A stretch of 64,000 nucleotides of DNA, from positions 1 to 64,000 of the forward strand of contig NZ_WSSB01000008.1 of NCBI RefSeq assembly GCF_009831765.1. The letters are read 5' to 3'. Source of the DNA: Craterilacuibacter sinensis. Its GTDB lineage: Bacteria; Pseudomonadota; Gammaproteobacteria; Burkholderiales; Chromobacteriaceae. Positions 1 to 10,100 of the stretch are shown here, in pieces. The notes below the pieces were generated by a model, which saw nothing but the letters and a program-made list of their open reading frames with translations, was not told the DNA's origin and did no database searches. The position numbers and the translations under genes are program-made. Within the stretch, counting starts at the first letter, position 1. Every line of letters starts with the position of its first letter.

Positions 1-13
1 TAAGACGACGAGT

Positions 14-2802
14 TTTCTGAGCTGCCTGTCCGGCAGTGAACATAGGAGGTCAATCATGACCAACAATACCCAATTTCTGAGCTGCCTGTCCGGCAGTGAA
101 CCGGGCGTTGGCGGAGCGGCGAGTGTTGGCGTTTTTCTGAGCTGCCTGTCCGGCAGTGAACAATGTGACAAATAGCACGGTTTCGATTGGTGATTTCTGA
201 GCTGCCTGTCCGGCAGTGAACGGATCAGATTGCGCGTGCCTGACGTTACGTTTTTTCTGAGCTGCCTGTCCGGCAGTGAACGCTGCGCCTGTACAGCTGG
301 CCCAGAGGTTGTATTTCTGAGCTGCCTGTCCGGCAGTGAACGAGCAAGCCAGAGCCAGCGTAGAGTTGCGGAATTTCTGAGCTGCCTGTCCGGCAGTGAA
401 CGATCAGGGCACGCCTTCGCGACTCCGCATGGTTTTCTGAGCTGCCTGTCCGGCAGTGAACTGATGATTGGAGCCGTTGCATTGTGCGCGGCATTTCTGA
501 GCTGCCTGTCCGGCAGTGAACATGGATGGGCGCGGCGGCGGTGGTCGGCGTGTTTTCTGAGCTGCCTGTCCGGCAGTGAACGAAAACAGGCTGTCGCCCA
601 TGTCTCCGGTAATTTTCTGAGCTGCCTGTCCGGCAGTGAACACGTCAGATATGCCGACGACCTTGGCTACATCTTTCTGAGCTGCCTGTCCGGCAGTGAA
701 CATTTCTTCGCCCCTACCGCTTGCGCGGCAGTATTTCTGAGCTGCCTGTCCGGCAGTGAACGAGTGAAAGCAGCTCGTCGCGTGATTCGCGGCTTTCTGA
801 GCTGCCTGTCCGGCAGTGAACCGCATTCACGTCATCGGCAGCGGTGCCAACGTTTTCTGAGCTGCCTGTCCGGCAGTGAACCGCCAGCGTCTGCCGGTCT
901 GGTGCGTAATTGATTTCTGAGCTGCCTGTCCGGCAGTGAACCGCACCAAGGCCGATTACATCGTCGATGAAATTTTCTGAGCTGCCTGTCCGGCAGTGAA
1001 CGACAGCAGCTCACGGTTTTTAAGGCGGCGAGTTTTCTGAGCTGCCTGTCCGGCAGTGAACTGTGCGTGTCGCCTTGGGTGTTTGTGCTTCATTTTCTGA
1101 GCTGCCTGTCCGGCAGTGAACCTTTGAGTGATGCAATGAATATTTCGACGGCAGTTTCTGAGCTGCCTGTCCGGCAGTGAACCGCTTGGCTTGCCAGCCG
1201 GGGGTTAAACGTCTTTTCTGAGCTGCCTGTCCGGCAGTGAACATGCCGGCTTCGGCGGCGGCGTCTGGCAGGGTTTTCTGAGCTGCCTGTCCGGCAGTGA
1301 ACATCAGCGCCGCGCGTGTTCTATGTCCAGTACCTTTCTGAGCTGCCTGTCCGGCAGTGAACATTGAGCGCATCGAGAAAACCGAGGGTCGCGTTTTCTG
1401 AGCTGCCTGTCCGGCAGTGAACGAGCTCACAGACTGCCTGCTGGAGGGTGAGCATTTCTGAGCTGCCTGTCCGGCAGTGAACGCCGGTACCGCCGCTGGG
1501 CGACGTGCGAGTATTTTCTGAGCTGCCTGTCCGGCAGTGAACGAAGCCGCTGGCGCCGTTGTCGATCACAGCATTTTCTGAGCTGCCTGTCCGGCAGTGA
1601 ACGTGTAATCCGGGTCTAGCGTACCGCTGGCCATTTTCTGAGCTGCCTGTCCGGCAGTGAACCCATCCGGCGCAGCAGCCGGTAGGCGCCACTATTTCTG
1701 AGCTGCCTGTCCGGCAGTGAACCCGGTGCCGATACTCGATTTGGCAAAAGCCTATTTCTGAGCTGCCTGTCCGGCAGTGAACGAAAAGACATCAGCAACG
1801 AACTGTTTAACAACTTTCTGAGCTGCCTGTCCGGCAGTGAACGGAATCAAGAACCAGGCAACCGGCGACGAGCTTTTCTGAGCTGCCTGTCCGGCAGTGA
1901 ACAAGTCCGGCCTAGCTGATGACCCGCGCCGCATTTTCTGAGCTGCCTGTCCGGCAGTGAACTTTCGATAACGCGGACACTCCGAATACGTCGTTTTCTG
2001 AGCTGCCTGTCCGGCAGTGAACTTCACTTCCACCAGAGTGTGGGTGGAACGCTTTTTCTGAGCTGCCTGTCCGGCAGTGAACGTTTGAGGGTGAGCGTTA
2101 CGACGCCATCCAGATTTCTGAGCTGCCTGTCCGGCAGTGAACCCCCGCCCCGGCGCCTACTACTGCACCGCCAATTTCTGAGCTGCCTGTCCGGCAGTGA
2201 ACGATGGCGATCTTCTCTTTGAGCGAGTCCATATTTTCTGAGCTGCCTGTCCGGCAGTGAACGATCCTTGGTCAGGAAGTTGGCACGGGCCGACTTTCTG
2301 AGCTGCCTGTCCGGCAGTGAACATTGGCTGCGGTGTTGCGGGTTGATGTTTTGTTTTCTGAGCTGCCTGTCCGGCAGTGAACGCTTTGATGTATGCGGAT
2401 TCATTTGCGAATGTTTTCTGAGCTGCCTGTCCGGCAGTGAACTGTCTGCCGGTCGAGCATAACCTGGCGCTGATTTTCTGAGCTGCCTGTCCGGCAGTGA
2501 ACTGCGCCATTCCAACAGCCGTCGCCAGGTAGCTTTTCTGAGCTGCCTGTCCGGCAGTGAACCATCCAGTCCGACGCCTCGCGGCCATACGCCTTTTCTG
2601 AGCTGCCTGTCCGGCAGTGAACGTAAGCTGCGTGAAAGCGCGAACTGGGTAAACTTTCTGAGCTGCCTGTCCGGCAGTGAACTGATTCATTGTAGATCCC
2701 TTGTTGGTGGAGTATTTCTGAGCTGCCTGTCCGGCAGTGAACCTGATGCCCTATATATCGGCGGGTTGCTAAATTTTCTGAGCTGCCTGTCCGGCAGTGA
2801 AC
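14..2802 (-). CRISPR. Type I-F CRISPR array, 47 repeats, open at left edge
   Basis: A 28-bp repeat recurs every 60 bp. On the + strand it begins TTTCTGAGCTGCC and ends GGCAGTGAAC. The first copy is at 14-41 and the last at 2775-2802, giving 47 copies with no base difference that I could see and 46 complete spacers. Spacers are 32 bp except one of 33 bp (1122-1154), which shifts the register. On the minus strand the repeat starts GTTCACTGCC and contains the CTGCC/GGCAG stem recognised by Cas6f, which is the I-F repeat type. The cas genes and leader lie to the right, so the newest spacers should be near 2775. Absence of repeat decay at the left end indicates that the array continues beyond the window. 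Confidence 0.98.
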
Positions 2803-2924
2803 TAGCGGCCTTCCCGCTGCACTCCTTGACAGGCAAGGAGCGTCGCGATTTTTCTGCTAAAAACCCTTTTTTTGTACACGGCCATAAGTATCTGATTTTT
2901 AAAGAACATAATCTACCCGCAAAA
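2803..2924 (-). promoter_or_regulatory. CRISPR leader with candidate IHF site
   Basis: This AT-rich, non-coding stretch separates the cas6f terminator from the first repeat. It should hold the array promoter and the adaptation signals. On the minus strand AATCAGATACTTA (2885-2897) fits the IHF consensus WATCARNNNNTTR exactly, about 83 bp from the repeat. IHF bending of the leader is known to help Cas1-Cas2/3 integration in type I-F systems. A short dyad, CTCCTTG-N5-CAAGGAG, lies at 2821-2839 next to the repeat. No promoter could be fixed with confidence. Confidence 0.75.
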
Positions 2925-2966
2925 AAAGGGTTGCGGCCAACGCAGGTAGGTTGGCCGCAACCCTTT
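2925..2966 (-). terminator. Intrinsic terminator after cas6f
   Basis: A perfect 17-bp stem (2925-2941 with 2950-2966) encloses an 8-nt loop. On the minus strand it is followed by a run of T (T7 counting the end of the stem). It lies just past the cas6f stop codon and separates the cas transcript from the CRISPR leader. The stem contains GTTGGCC/GGCCAAC, shared with the hairpin at 7100-7123. Confidence 0.85.
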
Positions 2967-2970
2967 GCCG

Positions 2971-3558
2971 TTAAAACGCCGGCAGGGTGGCGGTCTGGCT
3001 CAGAGCATAGGCGTTGAATTCGCCGCTGGCATCCTGCGTTGCCGCTTGCTGCGCAATAAAGAGCAGGAAGCGTTGGCCGGTGGTCTGGCTCGTCAGCGTC
3101 AGGTAAGGCAAATCCAGCCATTTGGCCTTGTCGTCAGGGATCAGCCGCAGTGCTTCGGCTTCGCTGACGCCCTTGCGCCGCATCAGCCGGTCGCGTTCCT
3201 TACCCGGGTTGCTCTTGGTCTGCTTACGCTGCACACGGATAAGGTTGGCTGCAGCCGGTACCGGCAGGATGTGACCAAGTGTGACGTGGTCGCGCATGCC
3301 GGCCAGCCAGTTGGCGGCCATCAGGCCATCCAGCGCGGCGGCACTACCGTGCAGGCGCAAGGTGTCGCCCAGCGTGGGCGGTACGGTTTTGCCTTTGCCG
3401 GTTGGGGTCGCCAGCGCATAGCCGGGGAAGCTCGCGCCGATGTCGCTGCGCTGCTGTGCGGCCAGCACGCGGTGCAGCTTGGCGTACAGCGCGCCCAGCA
3501 ACAGCGGCGGGGCGAATTCCGGGTCCGGCCTCAGGCGGATGTCCAGATAGTGGTCCAT
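2971..3558 (-). CDS. cas6f: Cas6f (Csy4), CRISPR RNA endoribonuclease
   Basis: This 195-residue protein cuts the pre-crRNA at the base of the repeat hairpin and stays bound to the 3' stem-loop as part of the Csy complex. It starts MDHYLDIRLRPDPEF, typical for the family, with the expected catalytic histidine in LHRVLA near residue 29. A conserved basic region (RVQRKQTKSNPGKERDR) suits RNA binding, and its length is normal for Csy4. The ATG lies 3 bp after the cas7f stop, and the gene is the last of the operon, directly before a terminator and the array. The repeat it should process has the right I-F stem. Confidence 0.95.
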   Translation of the reverse strand: MDHYLDIRLRPDPEFAPPLLLGALYAKLHRVLAAQQRSDIGASFPGYALATPTGKGKTVPPTLGDTLRLHGSAAALDGLMAANWLAGMRDHVTLGHILPVPAAANLIRVQRKQTKSNPGKERDRLMRRKGVSEAEALRLIPDDKAKWLDLPYLTLTSQTTGQRFLLFIAQQAATQDASGEFNAYALSQTATLPAF

Positions 3559-3561
3559 GAT

Positions 3562-4584
3562 TTAGCCCGCCTCACCGAATACACCACCGCGAATCAGGGT
3601 GGCGATGACGAAATGCTGCTGTTCGGCTGACGGCGTGGCATCTTTCAGCACCCAGTTGTCGAGTAGGGTGTAGAAGTCGAGCTTCTGCTTGGGTTGACGA
3701 TAAGCCTTGCCCTGGGTGGTGACGGAGCCGTAGGGCTCGATGGCGATGGGGCCGTTAGCGGCGGCGTCTTCGTACCAGGTATCGATGGTGCGCAGGGCGT
3801 TGCCGATCTTTTGCGAGTGGATGGCGGCGATCTTGCGGTCTTTCTGCGCCACAAAATACAGCGTCTTGCTCTTGTCGCCACGGCCGCGGTCGAGAATCAG
3901 TTCCTGGCTCGGGAACACTTCCTGCCCGGCGCCGCTGCGCACATAGGCAGTGATTTGCAGCAGTACATGCGCCTTGCCGGCGAGGCCGTCTTCGATCAGC
4001 GCGCCCAGCTCGGTGATATTGCCGCTGGTAGCAAGCTCGTTAAGACTCAGCGCCAGCGCGTCAAACGTCCAGCCCTGCACGGCCTTGCCGTCTTGCAGCT
4101 GCTCGACATGGACTTCCACCTGTTCGGCACCGGCACGGTTGCGCCACAGATAGCGGCCATTGGCCAGGTTGGCTGCATAACGGCAGGCCAACTCACCAAA
4201 GCCGTGGGCCTCGCGGTAGGCGGCGATGGTGGCCAGCAGCTTGGCGCGGTAATCGGCCTTGTTGCAGGCGGAAGGCTCGCCCACGCCGGCCAGCACGCGC
4301 AAGGTGAAACGCACTTTCAGGGTGTCGACATCGTGCGGCAGGGTGGCCACGTCTACGGTTTGCGGGTTGGGGCTTTCAATCTTCTGATTGAGCTTTAGAG
4401 GATCTTGCTCGGATGCCTTCAACCGGTTGGAGATAGTGCCGCGCACGGATTTCTCACGCACTTCAACATGCGGCCAAGCTTCGCTGGCCTGGCGGTCGGC
4501 CCAGTTGCCGGTAAAAAACAGCGCGTCGGACGGGTCCAGCTTGCGTTCAAAAGCGAGGACGGAGGCATTTTCCAGTTTGCTCAT
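3562..4584 (-). CDS. cas7f: Cas7f (Csy3), crRNA backbone subunit
   Basis: This 340-residue protein forms the helical backbone of the type I-F surveillance complex, six copies per crRNA in characterised systems. It starts MSKLENASVLAFERKLDPSD, with the family-typical continuation ALFFTGNW. The start codon overlaps the cas5f stop as ATGA (4581-4584), implying translational coupling. No truncation or frameshift is visible. Identification rests on the characteristic N-terminus, the length and the position between cas5f and cas6f. Confidence 0.95.
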   Translation of the reverse strand: MSKLENASVLAFERKLDPSDALFFTGNWADRQASEAWPHVEVREKSVRGTISNRLKASEQDPLKLNQKIESPNPQTVDVATLPHDVDTLKVRFTLRVLAGVGEPSACNKADYRAKLLATIAAYREAHGFGELACRYAANLANGRYLWRNRAGAEQVEVHVEQLQDGKAVQGWTFDALALSLNELATSGNITELGALIEDGLAGKAHVLLQITAYVRSGAGQEVFPSQELILDRGRGDKSKTLYFVAQKDRKIAAIHSQKIGNALRTIDTWYEDAAANGPIAIEPYGSVTTQGKAYRQPKQKLDFYTLLDNWVLKDATPSAEQQHFVIATLIRGGVFGEAG

Positions 4585-5573
4585 GCTGTTACTCCCACAG
4601 TGTCGTGTTCGGTTTGGGTGGCGGCTTGGTAGTCATTGCGGCAGCGGTAAACACCGCTGGCCGCGTCGTGCGTCGGGTACCACAAAAGCTGGCGATAATC
4701 ATGCAGGCGATGCGGGCTAAGCCACTGGCCCAGCGAATACAGGCTTTCGACAAAACGCACCGGCGTGCAGTCATCGCGGGTGCCCGCTACCGTGCCCGCC
4801 TCATACAGCGGCGAAATCGCGCCGTAGCCCACCGGTAGCGGCACAATCCAGCCTGTGCCGCTACCGCGTTGCTGCTGCCATACGGTGTTGCCGTCGTCGT
4901 GCGTCGGGATATGGTTCAGGCGCGACTGGTCGAGCCAGGCGTCCAGCAAGCTGGCGTCGGGGGTGTCCTGCTGCAGCGTGGCCAAGTGGCTGTGCAGCAG
5001 GTCGTCACGCGCCACCAGTGCATAGCCCGGCATCAGGTAACGCCGCAAATGGCGGAACTGCGTGGCGCGATCGTCTTGGCCATCGGCCAGCCTGATCAGG
5101 CGTGGCTTGAGTGCGCTGCGGCCGGGCAAGATGCTGCCACCGGCAATGCGCAAGGTCGCCAGCGTGTGGCCAACTTGTTGCGCCAGCGCGTCCAGCGTCT
5201 CATCGCTGGCGGCTTTGCGTGCCGTATCCAGTTGCAGGCCGTAGACCAGCGACAGCTGCAGGTGAATGCGGCCTTCCTCGACAATGGCGCAGGTTGAACC
5301 ATCCTTGCCGACCGGGTTACGGCTGAGATTGAAACGCTGCACATAATCGCCATTGGTCTGGGTCTGGTAGCCGTGGCTGATGATGCCGACCGCGACAAAG
5401 TGCAGGCCAAAATCCGCGCCCAGCTTGCGTTCCAGTGCCGTCATCTGGCCGGTGAAATGCGTCGGGCCGGGATGGCCCCAGCTGTGCGGGCCGCTGATGG
5501 CATTGGCGTTTTGTACCGCCAGCTGCGGGATGTGCAGCAGCGCGTCAATATCGGGTAGCTTAGGCTGGCTCAT
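4581..5573 (-). CDS. cas5f: Cas5f (Csy2), complex subunit binding the crRNA 5' handle
   Basis: The protein is 330 residues from the ATG at 5573, giving the N-terminus MSQPKLPDIDALLHIPQL. This matches the family better than an upstream in-frame extension that would run into cas8f. The segment NANAISGPHSWGHPGPTHF is typical of Csy2. Cas5f pairs with Cas8f at the foot of the complex and binds the 8-nt 5' handle of the crRNA. The gene overlaps the end of cas8f by 14 bp and the start of cas7f by 4 bp, so cas8f-cas5f-cas7f-cas6f is one coupled operon. Confidence 0.93.
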   Translation of the reverse strand: MSQPKLPDIDALLHIPQLAVQNANAISGPHSWGHPGPTHFTGQMTALERKLGADFGLHFVAVGIISHGYQTQTNGDYVQRFNLSRNPVGKDGSTCAIVEEGRIHLQLSLVYGLQLDTARKAASDETLDALAQQVGHTLATLRIAGGSILPGRSALKPRLIRLADGQDDRATQFRHLRRYLMPGYALVARDDLLHSHLATLQQDTPDASLLDAWLDQSRLNHIPTHDDGNTVWQQQRGSGTGWIVPLPVGYGAISPLYEAGTVAGTRDDCTPVRFVESLYSLGQWLSPHRLHDYRQLLWYPTHDAASGVYRCRNDYQAATQTEHDTVGVTA

Positions 5574-7002
5574 GCTGTGTCTCCTCGGCGCTGGCGGTGG
5601 GCAACAGGCGCTGGCCCAGCTCGCGGCGTTTGCTGTCCAGATCACGCTGCCAGGCCAGATCGTGCGCCAACTCGCGCCGCCAGTAGTCAAACTCGGCCTC
5701 GTTCAGCGACAACTGGAGTTTGGCAAGGCGCTCCGCTCCCAGCTGGCCGTTGAGCCAGCGCGCAAAGCGTTCGGCCAGCTGAGTCGGCCAATCCTGCCAC
5801 TGGAAAGTCTGGTTGAAGTCTGCGTCGTCTTCGGCGCGGTACGGATCCAGCCAGCACTGCTCCTCCAGCGGCAGGCGGCAGTTGCTATCGGCTGTCCAGC
5901 CTTTGGCTGGGCCATTGCTGAACGCCGCGCCAAACTGCAACAGCTCGGTAAAAATGTCATCCAGCCAGGCATCGCGGCGGTTACGGATGTGCATATTGTT
6001 GGCCTCGGACTTTTGCTTGCCGAGGTAGTCGCGCAATTCGCGCAGCAGGCGGCGTACCTGCGGCAGGCTGCCAAAACGCACAAACAGGCTATCCACACCG
6101 TACAACGGGCGGGTGAGGCTGCTGTCCCACTGTGGCGGCAAGGAGGCGAGCAGGTAGTTGCTGCCCTTGCGCTCGCTATTGAGCTGGGAAATGTTCTGCG
6201 GCTTGGTACCGCCTTTTTTCTCCTCGGCCAGCAATGGGTAATCGTGATAGCCATGCGGATGATCCACGCCATCGCGCCGCGCCTGCCGCGCGGCCTTGGC
6301 TTCCTCGCTAAAGCGGTGCGCCTGGATCCGGCCATACAGCCAGTGCGACAAGGGGCTAGAATTCAGCACCGACAGCAGGTGGAAATGGCTGTCATCCAGC
6401 GCATCGGGCGGAAAGTCGTCTGGCGACACCGGCCAGTAGACCTGTTTGGCCAGACTATGGCTGGCGGGGCCACCGGCCGGCTCGGTAATGCTGCAAAACG
6501 CTTCGCGCCAGGCTTCGGCCTGTTCGGCATCGTCACTCAAGGCGGCCAGCACATCGGCATCGCCGGACTGCAACAGCGCCAGCAGGCTGCGGCCCTCGTG
6601 TTCCAGCTTAAGGAATTTGTAGACATCCAGTGCCGCCGCATTGCCCACCACATCACTGACAAAACCGGCCAGTGCATGGGTACCGACCTCCTGCCGCACC
6701 GGCAGGAGGTCGGGGGTGACAAACAGGCTGCTGCCACGTGCATCGGGATGAGTGGCTTTCAGCGGGTGCGTCACCAACTGCAATTGCGACACGCGGCGGG
6801 CAGCGTCTACCAGCCAGACGGCGGGCTGGTATTGCGCAATCAGCGCGTCGCGTTTGGGATCGTCTTCGGCTAGCTTGTCAAGCTTGTCGGTGAGGCGGCC
6901 GTTAATAAATTCGGCAATCAAGGCTGCAAGGGCCTTGCTGCGTAGAGTTTGTTCGCCCATATCCTCCACCTGCAAAAGGGTTTGGAAGCACTTGGCCATC
7001 AC
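5560..7002 (-). CDS. cas8f: Cas8f (Csy1), large subunit, PAM recognition
   Basis: Up to 480 residues. Cas8f recognises the protospacer-adjacent motif and recruits Cas2-3. The segment RRVSQLQLVTHPLKATHPDA and the following VVGNAAALDVYKFL are characteristic of Csy1. The start is uncertain. The first ATGs at 7002 and 6999 have no clear ribosome binding site, while the ATG at 6960 (MGEQTLRSKALA) follows GGAGG by only 2 nt. The start of homology agrees with either. It is the first gene of the csy operon, separated from cas2-3 by 138 bp containing a hairpin and a possible promoter. Confidence 0.92.
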   Translation of the reverse strand: MMAKCFQTLLQVEDMGEQTLRSKALAALIAEFINGRLTDKLDKLAEDDPKRDALIAQYQPAVWLVDAARRVSQLQLVTHPLKATHPDARGSSLFVTPDLLPVRQEVGTHALAGFVSDVVGNAAALDVYKFLKLEHEGRSLLALLQSGDADVLAALSDDAEQAEAWREAFCSITEPAGGPASHSLAKQVYWPVSPDDFPPDALDDSHFHLLSVLNSSPLSHWLYGRIQAHRFSEEAKAARQARRDGVDHPHGYHDYPLLAEEKKGGTKPQNISQLNSERKGSNYLLASLPPQWDSSLTRPLYGVDSLFVRFGSLPQVRRLLRELRDYLGKQKSEANNMHIRNRRDAWLDDIFTELLQFGAAFSNGPAKGWTADSNCRLPLEEQCWLDPYRAEDDADFNQTFQWQDWPTQLAERFARWLNGQLGAERLAKLQLSLNEAEFDYWRRELAHDLAWQRDLDSKRRELGQRLLPTASAEETQHEPA

Positions 7003-7099
7003 AGACCATGAATCCGTGTGACAATATCATTGCCATAATTCAATTACAAAAAAATCATTTATTAATGAATGATGCTTTGATTTGCCTTAAAAAATACCT
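7003..7099 (-). promoter_or_regulatory. Possible promoter of the cas8f-5f-7f-6f operon
   Basis: This is AT-rich DNA between the hairpin at 7100-7123 and cas8f. On the minus strand TTGTAA is followed after 17 nt by TATTGT, a weak sigma70-like pair. Together with the upstream hairpin and T-run it suggests that the interference genes have their own promoter. This is inference from position and base composition. Confidence 0.4.
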
Positions 7100-7123
7100 G
7101 TGGCCAACCTTAAAGTTGGCCAC
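7100..7123 (-). terminator. Hairpin between cas2-3 and cas8f
   Basis: A perfect 9-bp stem, GTGGCCAAC and GTTGGCCAC, has a 6-nt loop. On the minus strand it is followed by AGGTA and then T6, so it can act as a terminator or attenuator between the adaptation/nuclease genes and the surveillance-complex genes. Confidence 0.6.
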
Positions 7124-7140
7124 AAATATGTCCGCCGCGC

Positions 7141-10100
7141 TCAATCCCGCTTTTGGCAAAATCCCAGTGCCGGGTGAAAGTGCCAGCCTTGCAGATTATT
7201 GCTGTCCACACGCAGGCTGAAGCCGCCGTAGCGGCGGGCACAGGTGGTGTCGTCCATGTCCAGCGCTGTGGCGAGGTTCGTCAGTTCCACCTGATAGTCT
7301 TCATTGCCCCACGGGCGGATGTCCTGCCCTGTTAGCAGTTCGCCATCGCTGATCGGATGGATCAGATGGTTGTTGTCCGACTCGCGAACTTCCCATTTTT
7401 TATCGCCCTCTTCCCGCCGTTTCAGGCTGATACCGCCTTCGCCATCCGGCAGTAGCACCATCTCCCACTCTTCGCCGTGGCTTTGACGGAAGGGCTGTTT
7501 TTTTTGCAGCGTGCCGTGCAGGCTGGCGCGGGGCATGGCCCAGCAGCTGGCGGCGCATAGCCTAGCTTGTGCGCTTTTACCACGACGTTGGGCAGGCGTG
7601 TGCGTCTGATTAAGATCGGCCGCCAAACGTGCATGCTCCAGATCCACTAACCGGTACTCGGGCTGCAAGTCTGCCCGTGGCAGCAGCCGCGGGCGAGCAT
7701 CGGGGTGGCGGTAGTCGGATTCGGGCAGGATGGCGGCCAGATCGTGGCATTGCAGGCTGAATTCGCCACTCTCGAAGCCGGGGCGGCAATAGGCGAGCCT
7801 TTGCCCCAACCAGGCGGCCAGGCTGTGCTGCAGAATCAGCAGATTCTGGACATGATAGTCCTCCGGCCAGTGGCGGCGCACGCGGCCGGAGAGCTGGATC
7901 AGCGAGCGCATGGACGATGGCTCGGCGATGGCCCAGCTATACGAGTGATCGCGACCAACCTCGCTGACCGGTGAAGACAGCACGATAAACAGGTGATCTT
8001 CTGCCGTGCTGCCGTCCAGCTTGGCGCGGATGTCGGGCAAGCTGAATAGCGCGGCTTTGTTGTGACGGGTAAGCGCGGCGTCCAGCCGCCGTTCGATGGC
8101 GGAGCGCAGCAAGAGCGGGTACTGCGAGTGGTAAACGCACAGGTGAATACGGCTGCCATCTGGCGCATCTTGCGCGTACAGCGCGCGGGCCAGCGGGTAA
8201 ATCTTGTCGATATGCGCGAGGCGGATCAGGCCGATGCTGACGCGCTTGCCGGTGTGCGGATCACAGTCATGGTTGGCCGCATGCAATTGCCACGCCTGTT
8301 CGCGCAGCAGGCTGGCCAGCGGCTCAAACAGGTTTTTTTCATCGCGTGGCACGCCGGTGAGCGGCAGCAAGGCCGCGGTTCGACGTGGCTTCTGACTAGC
8401 CAGCCAATCGCTGCGGCTACGGGCAAAAGCCAAATGTTGCGCGGCGAAACTGGCGCTGTCGCCACAGTTGGCCGCATGGCTGCCGTTTTCGTCCACCCAC
8501 AGGCAGCAGACATCCAGCGGCAAGCCGGGCTGGCCGCGATGTTGCTGGTATTGGGCGCGACCGGCCAGCCAAGCATCAAACAGGCATTTCACCAGCGCTG
8601 GCGGCAAAGTGGCGGACGACAGCAGCACGCGGCTGCCAAGCAAACCCGCCCAGTACACGAGGCGGGTGAGTGCCGGCATGTCTTCCACTGAAAAGTCATC
8701 CGGCTCATCCAGCACCAAGTCCGAACTCAATAAACGCAGCATCGGCGCGATCTGCCGGCCGCCGCGTGTGCCTTCGGTGGCAGGCGTCAGGTGGTCGATC
8801 GTGCAAACCAGCAACGGTGCGGCCAACAGGGCATTGAAGCGCGGGTCATGGCTGAGTTGTTGCAACAGCGGGTGATCTGGGTTGCCTTCAAAGTGGATGG
8901 CGCTGTCCTCGCCCAGCAGCGCCTCGGTTGAGGCCGAGCCGGTCGCCTCGGCGGCGGCTTCGGCGTCTTTGGCCTGCTGCTCGAACAGCTCGCGGCTGGC
9001 CGCGCCGCCGACGCGGATGGCGAGCTGGTCTTCGCCCAGCTTCAATTTGTCGCGAAAGGCGTGTCCGGTTTGCAGCGTCAGCGTGCGCAGGCCCAGCGCG
9101 AAGGCGCAGCGAAAGCCGGTGTCTGGCCGTGCCAGTGCATACATGATGCGTGCGTTGGCTAGCGTCTTGCCGCAGCCGGTCGAGGCCATATTGACGATGA
9201 AGGCACCGTGCGCGGCCGCCCGTTCTCGCAAGCTGGCGGCTAGATCATAGGCCTTGTCCTGCCAGGCAAAACGCGGATCGGCGCTGCGCTTTTGCAGCAA
9301 GGGATGACGACCCAGCGGTGGCAGCGCGCGAGCAATGCCCGGCAAGGCGCGGGCAGTACTCAACGCATGGCGGGCAACGCCGTTCAGATGTTCAGGCAAG
9401 GTCTGGTTGAACTGGCGACCCTTGTATTTGGGGCCGTTTTTCTGGGCATGGGACAGGGTGTTGGCGAAGGCGGTTTCGCCTTCCTTGCCCATCTGCCAGC
9501 CTTGCTTGACGGTCTGGCTGGAAAAGTGATGGTCGGCCAGCATCAGTGTGAGCCGCGCCAGATGCAGCGGGTAAGGCTGATCCAGCCACATCGTCGTCAC
9601 GCTTTGGCGTGCGGCCAGTTGCCGGGCAATATCGGCCACGCGCTCGCACCACAGCTTGTCGTCACACGGCAGGCCGTAGGGGAACTGCCAGTAAGGCTTG
9701 GCGTCCTTGCTAGTGACACTATCGAAAGGTTGATTCCACTTGCTATTGAGGTCGCGCAGGCCGGTGTCGATGCGAGCAGCGGTCAGGGTTTCATCGTTAC
9801 TGACCGGCAGCCGGTGATGGCTGAGCACCAGCCAGCACACGGCGGCGGCCAAGGGAGGCAACACACCATCGGCAAACGGCTTGTTGTCACGCGCTTGGGT
9901 ATCTGCGCCATCGCGTAGGGTAGCTAGTTTCAGACGCTTCTCCCAGTTGGCTGTCGTCATCTGCGTGGGCTCTTGCAGCCGCGCCAGCCATCCGGCGTCG
10001 TCGTCCTGCCCGACAAAGGCCTGGACCAGCCGCAGCGACACCCATTCGTGACGGTACACGTTGGTCGGATGCGGGCCTTTGTCGCGCAAGCGCGTCTGGA

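Noticed and set aside
230-2690. Open frames of 60-227 codons with FLSCLSGSE or FTAGQAAQK repeats
   Set aside because: They are translations of the CRISPR repeat and spacers. The 60-bp period keeps the frame open.
5380-6873. Plus-strand open frame of 497 codons opposite cas8f
   Set aside because: It is antisense to a well-supported cas gene in GC-rich DNA, with no ribosome binding site or recognisable domain. Several shorter ones over the cas genes are the same kind of shadow.
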